From the NCBI RefSeq assembly GCF_009834545.1, contig NZ_CP019427.1:1-64000 (forward strand): a stretch of DNA of 64,000 bases. Direction: 5' to 3'. Below, piece by piece: positions 21,523 to 31,384 of the stretch. The notes beneath the pieces are model-generated. The model searched no databases. It was given only the letters and a program-made list of their open reading frames with translations, and was not told where the DNA came from. Source of the stretch: Pseudomonas sp. S04 (lineage in GTDB: Bacteria; Pseudomonadota; Gammaproteobacteria; Pseudomonadales; Pseudomonadaceae). How positions within the stretch are numbered: the stretch's first letter is position 1; each line of letters opens with the position of its first letter. Both the position numbers and the translations under genes were made by a program.

Positions 21523-22029
21523 TCAAGCGTTCTGGCGATGGAGCTTTTCCAGCTTCTTCTTGATCCGGTCGCGTTTGAGCGTGGACAGGTAGTCGACGAA
21601 CAATTTGCCGTTGAGGTGATCGCATTCATGTTGAATGCACACCGCCAGCAGGCCTTCGGCGATCAGTTCGTACGGCTTGCCGTCGCGATCCAGGGCCTTG
21701 ATCTTGACCTTCTGCGGGCGATCGACGTTTTCGTAGAAGCCGGGTACCGAAAGGCAGCCTTCCTGGTACTGGTCCATTTCGTCGGTCAGGGTCTCGAACT
21801 CGGGGTTGATGAACACCCGCGGTTCACTGCGGTCTTCGGACAAGTCCATGACCACGATGCGCTTGTGCACATTGACCTGGGTCGCCGCGAGGCCGATACC
21901 TGGCGCTTCATACATTGTTTCAAACATGTCATCGACCAACTGCCGCACTTCGTCGTCCACTACGGTCACCGGTTTGGCGATCGTGCGCAGGCGCGGGTCG
22001 GGGAATTCGAGGATGTTCAAAATGGCCAT
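21523..22029 (-). CDS. def: Peptide deformylase
   Basis: Def removes the formyl group from nascent proteins. The 168-residue protein has all three signature motifs: GIGLAATQV from residue 44, EGCLS at 90-94 with the metal-binding cysteine, and HECDH at 134-138 with two histidine ligands. It precedes fmt, the enzyme that adds the formyl group. It is divergent from dprA. Confidence 0.98.
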   Translation of the reverse strand: MAILNILEFPDPRLRTIAKPVTVVDDEVRQLVDDMFETMYEAPGIGLAATQVNVHKRIVVMDLSEDRSEPRVFINPEFETLTDEMDQYQEGCLSVPGFYENVDRPQKVKIKALDRDGKPYELIAEGLLAVCIQHECDHLNGKLFVDYLSTLKRDRIKKKLEKLHRQNA

Positions 22030-22353
22030 AAGCGTAATTGCTGCACGTGTGAAGTAAGGTCAGGGCCGATCGCCTGGCAGTCCGCAGAGGCTGGCGATGG
22101 CTGTAAAACGAAGCCCCCTCGCGGGAGCGAGCCATGCCGGCTCTGGCGTTTTACGCGAGCCCACATAATAAAGGGATTCACTGCGTGAGGGAAATCACAA
22201 ACCTTTGGCCGTCGCCCGCCACAGCCTGCACGCAGGGCAAAAATCCCTGCCCTCCAGGGCCTCTGGGCGGGAAAACACTCAACAAGTTACCAACAGACTT
22301 ATCCACAGCTTGTTCCTGGCTCGTCAGGCGCAATTACGATCAAGGATGATCTT
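22030..22353. other. Gap between def and dprA; expected LysM gene absent
   Basis: This 324-base interval has no convincing gene. In other Pseudomonas a LysM-domain exported protein gene (PA0020 in P. aeruginosa, by memory) lies here on the plus strand. No LysM-like sequence can be read in any frame. A GTG at 22185 begins GTGAGGGAAATCAC, which could be a scar of that gene's start (weak inference). The gap also holds the partial hairpin near 22090-22150 and a perfect DnaA box at 22299-22307. Confidence 0.45.
22299..22307 (+). other. Perfect DnaA box upstream of dprA
   Basis: TTATCCACA, 47 bases before the dprA start codon, and outside any gene. Another perfect box is 618 bases on, inside dprA. 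Confidence 0.5.
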
Positions 22354-23466
22354 ATGCCGTCGTCTATATCCCTGCCGGTTTCGCCGGCGGAACTGGAAGC
22401 TCGTCTGCGTTTACACCTCCTGCCTGAACTGGGGCCGCGGCGTTTTCAGAAGTTGCTGCAAGCCTTTGGTTCGGCCTCCAAAGCCATCAGCGCCCCGGCC
22501 AGTGCCTGGCGCGCCCTGGGTTTGCCCGCCGCCTGCGCAGAGGCCCGGCGCAGCCCGTTGATTCGTGATGGCGCGCATCACGCAATGACCTGGCTAGAGC
22601 GTGAGGGCCAGCATTTGCTGATGATTGACCAGCCCGGTTACCCCGCGTTGCTGGCCGAGATCAGTGACCCGCCGCCCTTGTTGTTTGTCGCCGGGGATCC
22701 GTCGATCCTGGAAAAACCGCAACTGGCGATGGTCGGCAGCCGTCGCGCTTCCAGGCCGGGAATGGACACCGCGGCGGCGTTCTCCCGCAGCCTGGCAGGC
22801 GCCGGTTTTGTGATCACCAGTGGCTTGGCGCTGGGCATCGATGCGGCTGCGCACCAGGCCGCGCTGGATGTTGGAGGGCAGACGGTGGGCGTGCTGGGTA
22901 CTGGCCTGGAAAAATTTTATCCACAGCGCAACCGCGCCCTTGCCGAGGCGATGATTGCCCAGGGTAGCGCGGTGGTTTCCGAATTTGCCCTGGATGCCGG
23001 GCCGCACCCCAGCCATTTTCCAAGGCGTAACCGGATCATCAGTGGTTTGTCCCTGGGCGTGCTGGTGGTCGAGGCCAGTGTCGCCAGTGGTTCGTTGATC
23101 ACCGCCCGGCTGGCGGCAGAGCAAGGGCGCGAGGTCTATGCGATTCCCGGCTCCATCCATCACCCCGCTGCCCGAGGCTGTCACCAGTTGATTCGCGATG
23201 GGGCAACCCTGGTGGAGACCATCGAGCATATTCTCGAAGGCTTGCGTGGCTGGCAGTACCTGCCGGCCGCCCCGGTCATGGCCCCGGTCCCAGCCGAACT
23301 CGATCACCCGCTGTTGCGCCTGCTGTTTGCCGCGCCCCATACCAGCGAAGCCCTGGCCGACTCCAGCGGCTGGGCCTTGCCCAAAGTGCTGGTGGCGCTG
23401 ACCGAGCTGGAAATGGAAGGTCGGGCGGTGGCGGAAGGCGGACGCTGGTTTGCCCGCCTAAGCTAG
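22354..23466 (+). CDS. dprA: DNA processing protein DprA (Smf)
   Basis: DprA binds incoming single-stranded DNA and loads RecA during natural transformation. The 370-residue protein has an N-terminal helix-hairpin-helix/SAM-like region (about 10-80), the Rossmann-like core with MVGSRRASRPG and SGLALGIDAAAH, and a C-terminal winged-helix domain (about 310-370). The ATG follows an AAGGATGAT ribosome site. It is followed by tsaC on the same strand after 67 bases. A perfect DnaA box lies at 22917-22925. Confidence 0.96.
   Translation: MPSSISLPVSPAELEARLRLHLLPELGPRRFQKLLQAFGSASKAISAPASAWRALGLPAACAEARRSPLIRDGAHHAMTWLEREGQHLLMIDQPGYPALLAEISDPPPLLFVAGDPSILEKPQLAMVGSRRASRPGMDTAAAFSRSLAGAGFVITSGLALGIDAAAHQAALDVGGQTVGVLGTGLEKFYPQRNRALAEAMIAQGSAVVSEFALDAGPHPSHFPRRNRIISGLSLGVLVVEASVASGSLITARLAAEQGREVYAIPGSIHHPAARGCHQLIRDGATLVETIEHILEGLRGWQYLPAAPVMAPVPAELDHPLLRLLFAAPHTSEALADSSGWALPKVLVALTELEMEGRAVAEGGRWFARLS
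22917..22925 (+). other. Perfect DnaA box inside dprA
   Basis: TTATCCACA in the coding region of dprA. Confidence 0.45.
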
Positions 23467-23533
23467 GTTCATGCACTGGGATTTATAAGGAAGATGGGTA
23501 AACTGCGCACAGCCTTATTTTGGAGAGTCGGTC

Positions 23534-24091
23534 ATGGTCAACAGTTGGCGTGTGCAACAAGCCGCACGAGGAATTCGCGCAGGGGCGGTGCTTGCCTATC
23601 CAACCGAAGCCGTCTGGGGCCTGGGGTGCGACCCCTGGGATGAAGAGGCGGTGTATCGCCTGTTGGCGATCAAGGGACGCTCGGTGGAAAAGGGCCTGAT
23701 CCTGGTAGCCGACAATATCCGCCAGTTCGATTTCCTGTTCGATGACTTCCCGCAGTTGTGGCTCGATCGAATGGCCAGCACCTGGCCAGGGCCGAATACC
23801 TGGCTGGTGCCCCACCAGAACATGTTGCCGCAATGGATCACCGGGGTTCACGAAACCGTGGCCCTGCGCGTCAGCGATCACCCGCAGGTGCGCGATCTGT
23901 GTGCGTTGGTCGGGCCACTGGTGTCGACGTCCGCCAACCCTCAGGGACGGCCGGCGGCGCGCACGCGGATTCGCGTCGAGCAGTATTTCCGTGGGCAAGT
24001 CGACCTGGTGTTGGGCGGCCAACTCGGCGGGCGCAGGAACCCCAGTGTGATTCGCGACCTGGCGACCGGCCACGTGGTGCGTCCGGACTGA
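23534..24091 (+). CDS. tsaC: Threonylcarbamoyl-AMP synthase TsaC (YrdC/RimN)
   Basis: TsaC makes threonylcarbamoyl-AMP from threonine, bicarbonate and ATP, the first step of the t6A37 modification in tRNAs that read ANN codons. The 185-residue single-domain protein has the YrdC signature: [16 protein letters not shown], the basic pair in [12 protein letters not shown], and [12 protein letters not shown]. The length is that of TsaC, not the longer Sua5. The ATG follows TTGGAGAG. An inverted repeat lies in the convergent gap to qor. Confidence 0.97.
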   Translation: MVNSWRVQQAARGIRAGAVLAYPTEAVWGLGCDPWDEEAVYRLLAIKGRSVEKGLILVADNIRQFDFLFDDFPQLWLDRMASTWPGPNTWLVPHQNMLPQWITGVHETVALRVSDHPQVRDLCALVGPLVSTSANPQGRPAARTRIRVEQYFRGQVDLVLGGQLGGRRNPSVIRDLATGHVVRPD

Positions 24092-24124
24092 GATCGCGCT
24101 GCTGCGGTTCGCTGCAGGAGCAAA

Positions 24125-24157
24125 GCTTGCTCGCGTACGCCACCTTCGCGAGCAAGC
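24125..24157. repeat. Inverted repeat between tsaC and qor
   Basis: GCTTGCTCGCG pairs with CGCGAGCAAGC around an 11-base loop. It lies between two convergent genes. It resembles P. fluorescens intergenic palindromes and lacks a U-tract. Confidence 0.7.
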
Positions 24158-24192
24158 CGCCAGCGAAGACCTCCTGTCTGAGGCAATAACTC

Positions 24193-25170
24193 TCAGGGCA
24201 GCAGAATGGTCGAGCCAGTGGTACGTCGAGCCGACAGCTCGGTCTGGGCCTTCGCCGCTTCAGCCAGCGAGTAACGTTGGCTGATATCAACCCGCAACTG
24301 ACCACTGATGATCATCTCGAACAGCTCATCGGCCATGCGCTGCAGGTTCTCTGCATTGTTGGCGTAGGTCGCCAGGGTCGGTCGGGTGACGTACAGCGAA
24401 CCCTTGGCCGAGAGAATTCCCAGGTTCACCCCGTCCACCGCCCCCGACGCGTTGCCGAAACTCACCACCAGCCCACGGGGTGCAGTGCTGTCGAGGGAGG
24501 TCAGCCAGGTGTCTTTGCCGACGCCGTCGTAGACCACCGGGCACTTCTTGCCGTCAGTCAGTTCCAGTACCCGCTCTGCGACATTTTCATGGCTGTAGTC
24601 GATGGTCGCCCAAGCGCCGTTGGCCTTGGCCAGTGCGGCCTTTTCCGGTGAACTGACGGTGCCGATCAGCTTCACGCCCAGGGCCTTGGCCCATTGGCAG
24701 GCCAGCGAACCGACACCGCCGGCAGCGGCGTGGAACAGGATGGTTTCGCCAGCCTTGAGTTCATAGGTCTGACGCAGCAGGTATTGCACCGTCAGGCCTT
24801 TGAGCATTACACCGGCGGCCTGTTCGAAGCTGATGGCCTCGGGCAGATGCACCAGGTTGGCTTCCGGCAGTACGTGTACATCGCTGTAGGCCCCCAGTGG
24901 GCCGCTGCCATAGGCCACGCGGTCGCCGACCTTAAATCGGCTGACCTGGCTGCCGACGGCCTCGACCACGCCGGCACCCTCGGCGCCCAGGCCCGATGGC
25001 AAGGCTGGAGGCGCATACAGGCCACTGCGAAAATAGGTATCGATGAAATTCAGGCCGATGGCTTTGTTGCTTACGCGCACCTGCTGCGGGCCCGGCTCGG
25101 CCGGCTGATAGTCCACATACTCAAGCACTTCGGGGCCGCCATGGGCACGGAACTGGATTCGTTTGGCCAT
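24193..25170 (-). CDS. qor: NADPH:quinone oxidoreductase
   Basis: A 325-residue zeta-crystallin-like medium-chain reductase that reduces quinones with NADPH. The GroES-like N-terminal half lacks the catalytic zinc cysteines, as expected for this group. The nucleotide-binding half has HAAAGGVGSLACQWAKALG, the AXXGXXG-type motif. The ATG of MAKRIQF is chosen because AAGGAG lies 7 bases upstream; the GTG two codons earlier sits too close to it. It is divergent from hemF. Confidence 0.95.
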   Translation of the reverse strand: MAKRIQFRAHGGPEVLEYVDYQPAEPGPQQVRVSNKAIGLNFIDTYFRSGLYAPPALPSGLGAEGAGVVEAVGSQVSRFKVGDRVAYGSGPLGAYSDVHVLPEANLVHLPEAISFEQAAGVMLKGLTVQYLLRQTYELKAGETILFHAAAGGVGSLACQWAKALGVKLIGTVSSPEKAALAKANGAWATIDYSHENVAERVLELTDGKKCPVVYDGVGKDTWLTSLDSTAPRGLVVSFGNASGAVDGVNLGILSAKGSLYVTRPTLATYANNAENLQRMADELFEMIISGQLRVDISQRYSLAEAAKAQTELSARRTTGSTILLP

Positions 25171-25220
25171 CTGCACTCTCCTTGGGTGGTTTTGCGTAGG
25201 GTCCTATCGGACTCCTAAGC

Positions 25221-25234
25221 TTGATCTTCGTCAA
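25221..25234. promoter_or_regulatory. Anr/Dnr (FNR-type) box upstream of hemF
   Basis: TTGATCTTCGTCAA fits the Anr consensus TTGAT-N4-(A/G)TCAA. It lies 101 bases ahead of the hemF start and 51 bases upstream of qor. In P. aeruginosa hemF is known to depend on Anr and Dnr, which supports assigning it to hemF. Confidence 0.75.
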
Positions 25235-25310
25235 CTGTGGCAGGCCCGGGTGCAGTGTTATGCTACGCGCCCATTTGCGTCGGCTGCCGTTCTGATCGAG
25301 CGCCGCGTAG

Positions 25311-26252
<942 letters not shown>

Positions 26253-26337
26253 TCTGCAGGCGCCGGATAGCCGGCACACAACGCTAAGTGGTTGAGCACA
26301 AAAGCGCCTGCAGGGGCGCGCTCCAAGAGGGTTTGAG

Positions 26338-27159
26338 ATGGATCAGTACGTCGTTTTCGGTAACCCGATTGGCCACAGCAAGTCGCCGTTGATCCATCGC
26401 CTGTTTGCCCAGCAGACGGCACAGCAACTGGACTACAACACCCTGCTGGCACCGCTCGATGATTTTTCCGGCTGTGCCACGGCATTTTTCGCTGAAGGGC
26501 GCGGGGCCAATGTCACGGTGCCCTTCAAGGAAGAGGCCTACCGCCTGGCCAGCCAACTGACGGCCCGTGCGCAACGGGCCGGGGCGGTCAATACCCTGAG
26601 CAAGTTGGCCGACGGCAGCCTGTTGGGTGACAACACCGATGGCGCCGGGCTCGTTCGAGACCTGACGGTCAATGCCGGATTCAGCCTGCACGGCAAACGC
26701 ATCCTGTTGCTCGGCGCCGGTGGCGCGGTGCGCGGTGCGCTGGAGCCGTTGTTGGCCGAGCATCCGGCCTCAGTGATCATCGCCAATCGCACGGTGGAAA
26801 AAGCCGAGCTGCTGGCCGAGCTGTTCGCCGATCTGGGCCCGGTCTCGGCCAGCGGCTTCGATTGGCTGCGCGAGCCAGTGGACCTGATCATCAACGCCAC
26901 GTCGGCCAGCCTGTCAGGCGATGTACCGCCGATCGCCAGCAGCCTGATCGAACCCGGCAAGACCCTGTGCTACGACATGATGTACGGCAAGGAGCCAACA
27001 TCCTTCTGCCGCTGGGCCAGTGCCCATGGCGCCGCCATGGCACTGGACGGCCTGGGCATGCTCGCCGAACAGGCCGCCGAAGCCTTCTTCCTGTGGCGCG
27101 GGGTGCGTCCGGACACGGCACCAGTGTTGGCTGAACTGCGCCGGCAATTGGCGCTGTAG
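26338..27159 (+). CDS. aroE: Shikimate dehydrogenase (NADP+)
   Basis: AroE reduces 3-dehydroshikimate to shikimate in the aromatic amino acid pathway. The 273-residue protein has the substrate motif [10 protein letters not shown] at the N terminus, the catalytic lysine in [22 protein letters not shown], and the NADP-binding [12 protein letters not shown] with NRTVEKA. It ends 1 base before the end of the convergent SulP gene, so the two transcripts must meet with no spacer. Confidence 0.98.
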   Translation: MDQYVVFGNPIGHSKSPLIHRLFAQQTAQQLDYNTLLAPLDDFSGCATAFFAEGRGANVTVPFKEEAYRLASQLTARAQRAGAVNTLSKLADGSLLGDNTDGAGLVRDLTVNAGFSLHGKRILLLGAGGAVRGALEPLLAEHPASVIIANRTVEKAELLAELFADLGPVSASGFDWLREPVDLIINATSASLSGDVPPIASSLIEPGKTLCYDMMYGKEPTSFCRWASAHGAAMALDGLGMLAEQAAEAFFLWRGVRPDTAPVLAELRRQLAL

Positions 27160-27160
27160 T

Positions 27161-28729
27161 TCAATCCTCGAAGCGGATCGGGCATTTCTCCGCGCCTTCG
27201 AGTTTGCGCAACTCTTCGACCACATGCCCCCGCGCCCGACGCAAGGTCAGGCTGCGGTCCTGTCTGAGCAGGCGGCGGGCTTCCTGGTGGAGCATTTCCA
27301 CACCGGAATAGTCGATGAAGTTGATGTATTGCGCCTCGATCACCACCGCCAGGCCCTGGGTGCGCTGCAGGCGCACTTGCAGGTAATGGCTGGCGCCGAA
27401 AAAGATCGAACCGCCGACCCGCAGAATCTCTTCATCGCCCTCGCGCCATTGCTGCACGCGGGGCTGTGAGGTGCGCTTGAGGTAGAAGAACAGCGAGGCC
27501 AGCACGCCGGCGTAGATTGCCGTTTGCAGCTCCAGCAGCAGCGTGGCGACGCAGGTCAGCGCCATCACCGCAAACTCGGCCCGGCTTACCCGAAACAGCG
27601 CCCGAATGCCGCGGTGGTCCACCAGGCCCCAGCAAATCAACAGAATGCTGCCGGCCATGGCAGGGATCGGGATGTGCGCGATGAGTTTTGCTCCGGCCAG
27701 TGCAAACAGGGCTACCCACAGCGCCGAGAACACGCCCGCCAGCGGTGAGCAGGCCCCGGCTTCATAACTCAAGCCGGAGCGGGTGAAGGAGCCGGCCGAC
27801 AGTGAGCCGGAGAAAAAACTGCCGACGATGTTGGAAAAGCCCTGGGCGCGGACTTCCTGATTGGCGTCGAGCAACTGTTGCGAGCGTGTCGACAGCGAGC
27901 GGGCAATCGACAGGCTGGTGACCAGCCCCAGCATGCCGACCGCCACGGCACTGGGCAGCAGGCGCAGGATCAGGTCCAGATCCAGGGGCAAGGGGTTGAA
28001 CGGTGGCAGTCGCCCGACAAACGCGCTGACCCGTTGCACATGACCGAACCACGAGGGCCACAGCCAGACCACCAGGCTGCTCAGTACCAGGGTGATCAAC
28101 AGGCTCGGCCAGCGCGGCAGGCACAGCTTCAGGGCGAAACCCAGCGCCAATGTGCCGAGGCCCAGCGCCAACGAGGGTTTGTCCAGCTCATGCAGATGGC
28201 TGGCCAGCGACACCAGGCTGTCGAGTGCCGTGGCCTGGCTGGGCAGGTCCAGCCCCAGCAAGTTTGGTAGTTGCCCGAGGGCGATGACCACCGCGGCACC
28301 GAGGGTGAAGCCCAGCACCACCGAATGCGAGACGAAGTTCACCAGGGCGCCGAACCGCAGCAGGCCGAGCAGCCACTGGAACGCCCCCGCGAGGAAAGTC
28401 AGCAACAGGATCAGGGTGACGTAGTCCTGGGAACCGGGCACGGCCAGCGGGCTGACACTGGCGTACAGGACGATGGAGATGGCCGCCGTAGGACCGCAGA
28501 TCAGATGCCAGGAGGAGCCCCAGAGGCAGGCAATCAGCACCGGGATGATGGCGGCGTACAAGCCGTACTCCGGCGGCAGGCCGGCAATCAGTGCGTAGGC
28601 AATCGATTGTGGCAGCGCCAGAATCGCCCCGCTCAACCCGACGACAAGATCGCGGCCGACGCTGGCGCGGGTCTGCCGGGGCAGCCAGCGGAGAAAGGGA
28701 AAGAGCGAATGGCGGCTGGGGAGTGCCAT
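27161..28729 (-). CDS. SulP-family anion transporter with STAS domain
   Basis: A 522-residue inner-membrane transporter of the SulP/SLC26 family. About 10-12 membrane helices span residues 20-390. The sulfate transporter signature lies near LSGAILALPQSIAYALIAGLPPEYGLYAA (split here: LPQSIAYALIAGLPPEYG), and a cytoplasmic STAS domain occupies about 425-522 with YINFIDYSGVEML. The start is the ATG of MALPSRHSLF. It lies downstream of choX-like and betC genes, so sulfate freed from choline-O-sulfate is a reasonable substrate (inference). Substrate specificity within SulP cannot be read from sequence. Confidence 0.88.
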   Translation of the reverse strand: MALPSRHSLFPFLRWLPRQTRASVGRDLVVGLSGAILALPQSIAYALIAGLPPEYGLYAAIIPVLIACLWGSSWHLICGPTAAISIVLYASVSPLAVPGSQDYVTLILLLTFLAGAFQWLLGLLRFGALVNFVSHSVVLGFTLGAAVVIALGQLPNLLGLDLPSQATALDSLVSLASHLHELDKPSLALGLGTLALGFALKLCLPRWPSLLITLVLSSLVVWLWPSWFGHVQRVSAFVGRLPPFNPLPLDLDLILRLLPSAVAVGMLGLVTSLSIARSLSTRSQQLLDANQEVRAQGFSNIVGSFFSGSLSAGSFTRSGLSYEAGACSPLAGVFSALWVALFALAGAKLIAHIPIPAMAGSILLICWGLVDHRGIRALFRVSRAEFAVMALTCVATLLLELQTAIYAGVLASLFFYLKRTSQPRVQQWREGDEEILRVGGSIFFGASHYLQVRLQRTQGLAVVIEAQYINFIDYSGVEMLHQEARRLLRQDRSLTLRRARGHVVEELRKLEGAEKCPIRFED

Positions 28730-28775
28730 GAATCCTCGCGAATGGGCTTTTGCCAAAGAGTATCAGGGCAAAGGT

Positions 28776-28805
28776 GATTGTTCCCACGTGTGCGCAGGAA
28801 CAATC
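28776..28805. terminator. Hairpin between the binding-protein gene and the SulP gene
   Basis: GATTGTTCC pairs with GGAACAATC around a 12-base loop. There is no clear U-tract, so it may be a weak terminator or an mRNA-stabilising hairpin. Confidence 0.4.
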
Positions 28806-28819
28806 CCGTGGGCCAGTGC

Positions 28820-29740
28820 TTAGAGCTTGGCCTTGACCGCCGGCAATGCCTCTTTGCCGTCTGCCGTTTGCACCCCGTCCAGCCACTTGTCCAGCACCGC
28901 CGGGTTGGCCTTGAGCCAAGCCTTGGCGGCCTCGGTGTTGCTGACCTTGTTGTTCAGCACCTCGGCCATGATGCTGTTTTCCATGTCCAGGGTGAAGCTC
29001 AGGTTGCTCAGCAGTTTGCCGACGTTCGGGCAGGCTTGGGCATAACCCTTGCGGGTCAGGGTATGGACACTGCCGGTGTCGCCGAAGTACTTCTCACCGC
29101 CCTTGAGGTAGCGCATTTTCAGCTGTACGTTCATCGGGTGTGGAGTCCAGCCGAGGAAAGTCACGAACTTGTGTTTCTTCACTGCGCGCGAGACTTCCGC
29201 GAGCATCGCCTGCTCACTGGACTCCACCAGCTTCCATTGGCCCAGGTCGAAGTCGTTTTTCTTGATGATGTCCTGCAACGAGAGGTTGGCCGGTGCACCG
29301 GAGCCGATGCCGTAGATTTTCTTGTCGAACTGCTCGGCGTACTTGTTCAGGTCGGCGAAGTCATGCACGCCGGCCTCCCAGACGTAGTCCGGAACTGCCA
29401 GGGTGAACTCGGTGCCGTCGAGGTTCTTCGCCAGTTGGGTGACCTCGCCGCTGGCCACGAACTTGTCATAGAAGCCCTGCTGGGCTGGCATCCAGTTACC
29501 GAGGAAGACATCGACCTGACCGTCCTTGAGGCCACCAAAGATGATCGGCACCGCCAGGGTATCGATCTTGGCCTTGTACCCCATGCCCTCAAGCAGCACG
29601 CTGGTGATCGCGTTGGTCGCGGCGATGTCGCTCCAGCCGGGGTCGGCCATCTTCACGGTGTCGCAACGTTGCTCGGCCCAGGCCGAAACACTGCCAAGCA
29701 TCAGTAACCCGGCGGTCACTACTGTGGATAACCTTTGCAT
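28820..29740 (-). CDS. Choline/betaine-type ABC transporter substrate-binding protein
   Basis: A 306-residue periplasmic binding protein of the OpuAC/ChoX family, which bind quaternary amines through an aromatic box. A signal peptide is clear (about 1-22, ending in SAWA). The mature protein has CDTVKMADPGWSDIAATNA and many Trp/Tyr residues (for example GNWMPAQQGFYDKF). No ABC permease or ATPase gene is beside it, so it probably serves a transporter encoded elsewhere. Its place between betC and sulP points to choline or choline-O-sulfate as ligand. A perfect DnaA box covers 29723-29731. Confidence 0.88.
   Translation of the reverse strand: MQRLSTVVTAGLLMLGSVSAWAEQRCDTVKMADPGWSDIAATNAITSVLLEGMGYKAKIDTLAVPIIFGGLKDGQVDVFLGNWMPAQQGFYDKFVASGEVTQLAKNLDGTEFTLAVPDYVWEAGVHDFADLNKYAEQFDKKIYGIGSGAPANLSLQDIIKKNDFDLGQWKLVESSEQAMLAEVSRAVKKHKFVTFLGWTPHPMNVQLKMRYLKGGEKYFGDTGSVHTLTRKGYAQACPNVGKLLSNLSFTLDMENSIMAEVLNNKVSNTEAAKAWLKANPAVLDKWLDGVQTADGKEALPAVKAKL
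29723..29731 (-). other. Perfect DnaA box at the start of the binding-protein gene
   Basis: TGTGGATAA, reverse of TTATCCACA; a second one is 52 bases away at 29775-29783 in the same orientation. Confidence 0.5.
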
Positions 29741-29755
29741 GCGCTTCCCCTTACA

Positions 29756-31270
29756 TTATTGGTTTTGGCAGGGTTGTGGATAACGAGCCTTGCGCTCCAG
29801 ATCATCGAGGTCGATGTGGTTGCGCATGTACTGCTGGCTGGCGTCGACCAGTGGCTGGTGGTCCCAGCTCTTCAGGTGGCCAAGGCGCAGTGCGTCAGCC
29901 ACGAATCGCCGGCGGCGCTGGCTGGCCAGGACCTGCTGGTGAATCGCCGGGATATCCCACTTGGCGCGAGCTTCGGCAAGAAAGGCGGCGTAAACCGGTT
30001 GATGCTGAGGCGAGTGACTGAGCTCTTCCTGTTCGCGAGGGTCGTTGCGTACATCGAACAACAGGCAGGGGTCGTCTTCACTGTAGATAAATTTGTAGGG
30101 CCCCCGGCGGATCATCATCAACGGGCTGACGGTGCCTTCGGCCATGTACTCACCAAACACTTCATCGTGGCCGCCCTGCCCCTGCAGGTGCGGCAACAGC
30201 GAGCGGCCGTCCAGTGGCAGGCCAGGCTGCAGCTCGCCACCGGCCAGGGCGACGAAGGTCGGGAGCAGGTCGGCGGTGGACACGGCGGCACTGACGCGTC
30301 CGGCCGCGAACTGGCCAGGCGCATAGACCAGCAGCGGCACCCGGGCGGCCATTTCGAACCAGTGCATTTTGTACCAGAGGCCACGCTCGCCGAGCATGTC
30401 GCCGTGGTCGCCGGAAAACACGATGATGGTGTCGTCGCTCAGCCCGGTGTCTTCGAGGGTCTGCAGGAGTTTGCCGACGTTGGCATCGATGTAACTGCAT
30501 GCGCCGAAATAGGCTCGGCGGGCATCACGGATCTTGTCCACGGGCAGTGGCTTGTTCCACAGGTCGTAGACCTTGAGCAGGCGTTGGGAATGTGGATCGA
30601 GGTCGGCCTGCGCCGGGGTCGCCGGCAGCGGGATGTCCTGGTCGTCATACAGATCCCAGAATGCCTTGGGAATGGTGTACGGGTCGTGTGGGTGGGTCAT
30701 CGACACCGTCAGGCAAAACGGTTGGTCGCCGTCTTCGCGGATGTGATCGAACAGGTACTGCTGGGCCTTGAAGACCACCTCTTCATCGAAGTCCAGCTGG
30801 TTGGTGCGCACGCAAGGTCCGGCCTGCAGGACTGAGGACATGTTGTGATACCAACTCGGGCGCACATCCGGTTCATCCCAGTTGACTGCCCAACCGTAAT
30901 CGGCCGGGTAGATGTCGCTGGTCAGCCGTTCTTCATAGCCATGCAGTTGGTCCGGGCCGCAGAAATGCATCTTGCCGGACAGGGCGGTGCGATAGCCGAG
31001 GCGACGCAGGTAGTGGGCATAGGTCGGCACATCGGCGGGAAAGTCTGCGGCGTTGTCGTAGGCGCCGATCTTGCTCGGCAACTGGCCACTGACCAGGGTG
31101 AAGCGCGAGGGTGCGCATAACGGGCTGTTGCAGTACGCAGCGTCGAATACCACGCCCTTGTCCGCCAGTCGGCTCAGGTTGGGCAGCTTGATCGGTGAAG
31201 CGCCGTAGAACGGCAGCAAGGGCGCGGCCATTTGGTCGGCCATGATGAAAAGAATGTTCTTGCGCTTCAT
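29756..31270 (-). CDS. betC: Choline-sulfatase
   Basis: BetC hydrolyses choline-O-sulfate to choline and sulfate in the cytoplasm. The 504-residue sulfatase has the metal-binding DQ in FIMADQMAAPLLP at the N terminus and the formylglycine motif C-x-P-S-R with C52 in LCAPSRFTLVSG. The GDHGDMLGERGLWYK block is also conserved. There is no signal peptide, as expected for a cytoplasmic BetC. The ATG of MKRKNILF is chosen; six extra codons upstream are not conserved in the family. It is divergent from the LysR gene and leads the minus-strand run betC-binding protein-SulP. Confidence 0.95.
   Translation of the reverse strand: MKRKNILFIMADQMAAPLLPFYGASPIKLPNLSRLADKGVVFDAAYCNSPLCAPSRFTLVSGQLPSKIGAYDNAADFPADVPTYAHYLRRLGYRTALSGKMHFCGPDQLHGYEERLTSDIYPADYGWAVNWDEPDVRPSWYHNMSSVLQAGPCVRTNQLDFDEEVVFKAQQYLFDHIREDGDQPFCLTVSMTHPHDPYTIPKAFWDLYDDQDIPLPATPAQADLDPHSQRLLKVYDLWNKPLPVDKIRDARRAYFGACSYIDANVGKLLQTLEDTGLSDDTIIVFSGDHGDMLGERGLWYKMHWFEMAARVPLLVYAPGQFAAGRVSAAVSTADLLPTFVALAGGELQPGLPLDGRSLLPHLQGQGGHDEVFGEYMAEGTVSPLMMIRRGPYKFIYSEDDPCLLFDVRNDPREQEELSHSPQHQPVYAAFLAEARAKWDIPAIHQQVLASQRRRRFVADALRLGHLKSWDHQPLVDASQQYMRNHIDLDDLERKARYPQPCQNQ
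29775..29783 (-). other. Perfect DnaA box in the 3' end of betC
   Basis: TGTGGATAA; the furthest perfect box from dnaA that I found in the window. Confidence 0.5.
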
Positions 31271-31384
31271 GTGATAGCGGCATTCCATAGTGGGCAGTTA
31301 TGCGAAAGTGCTGTGATCGAGAATGTAGCCCGTGCTCTTCGCGGTAAAGCCCATGTCCGGCAATGACTAGGATAAGCCCACCTT

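Noticed and set aside
22134..22349. 71-codon open frame upstream of dprA
   Set aside because: No ribosome site, no homologous features, and biased composition; treated as non-coding.
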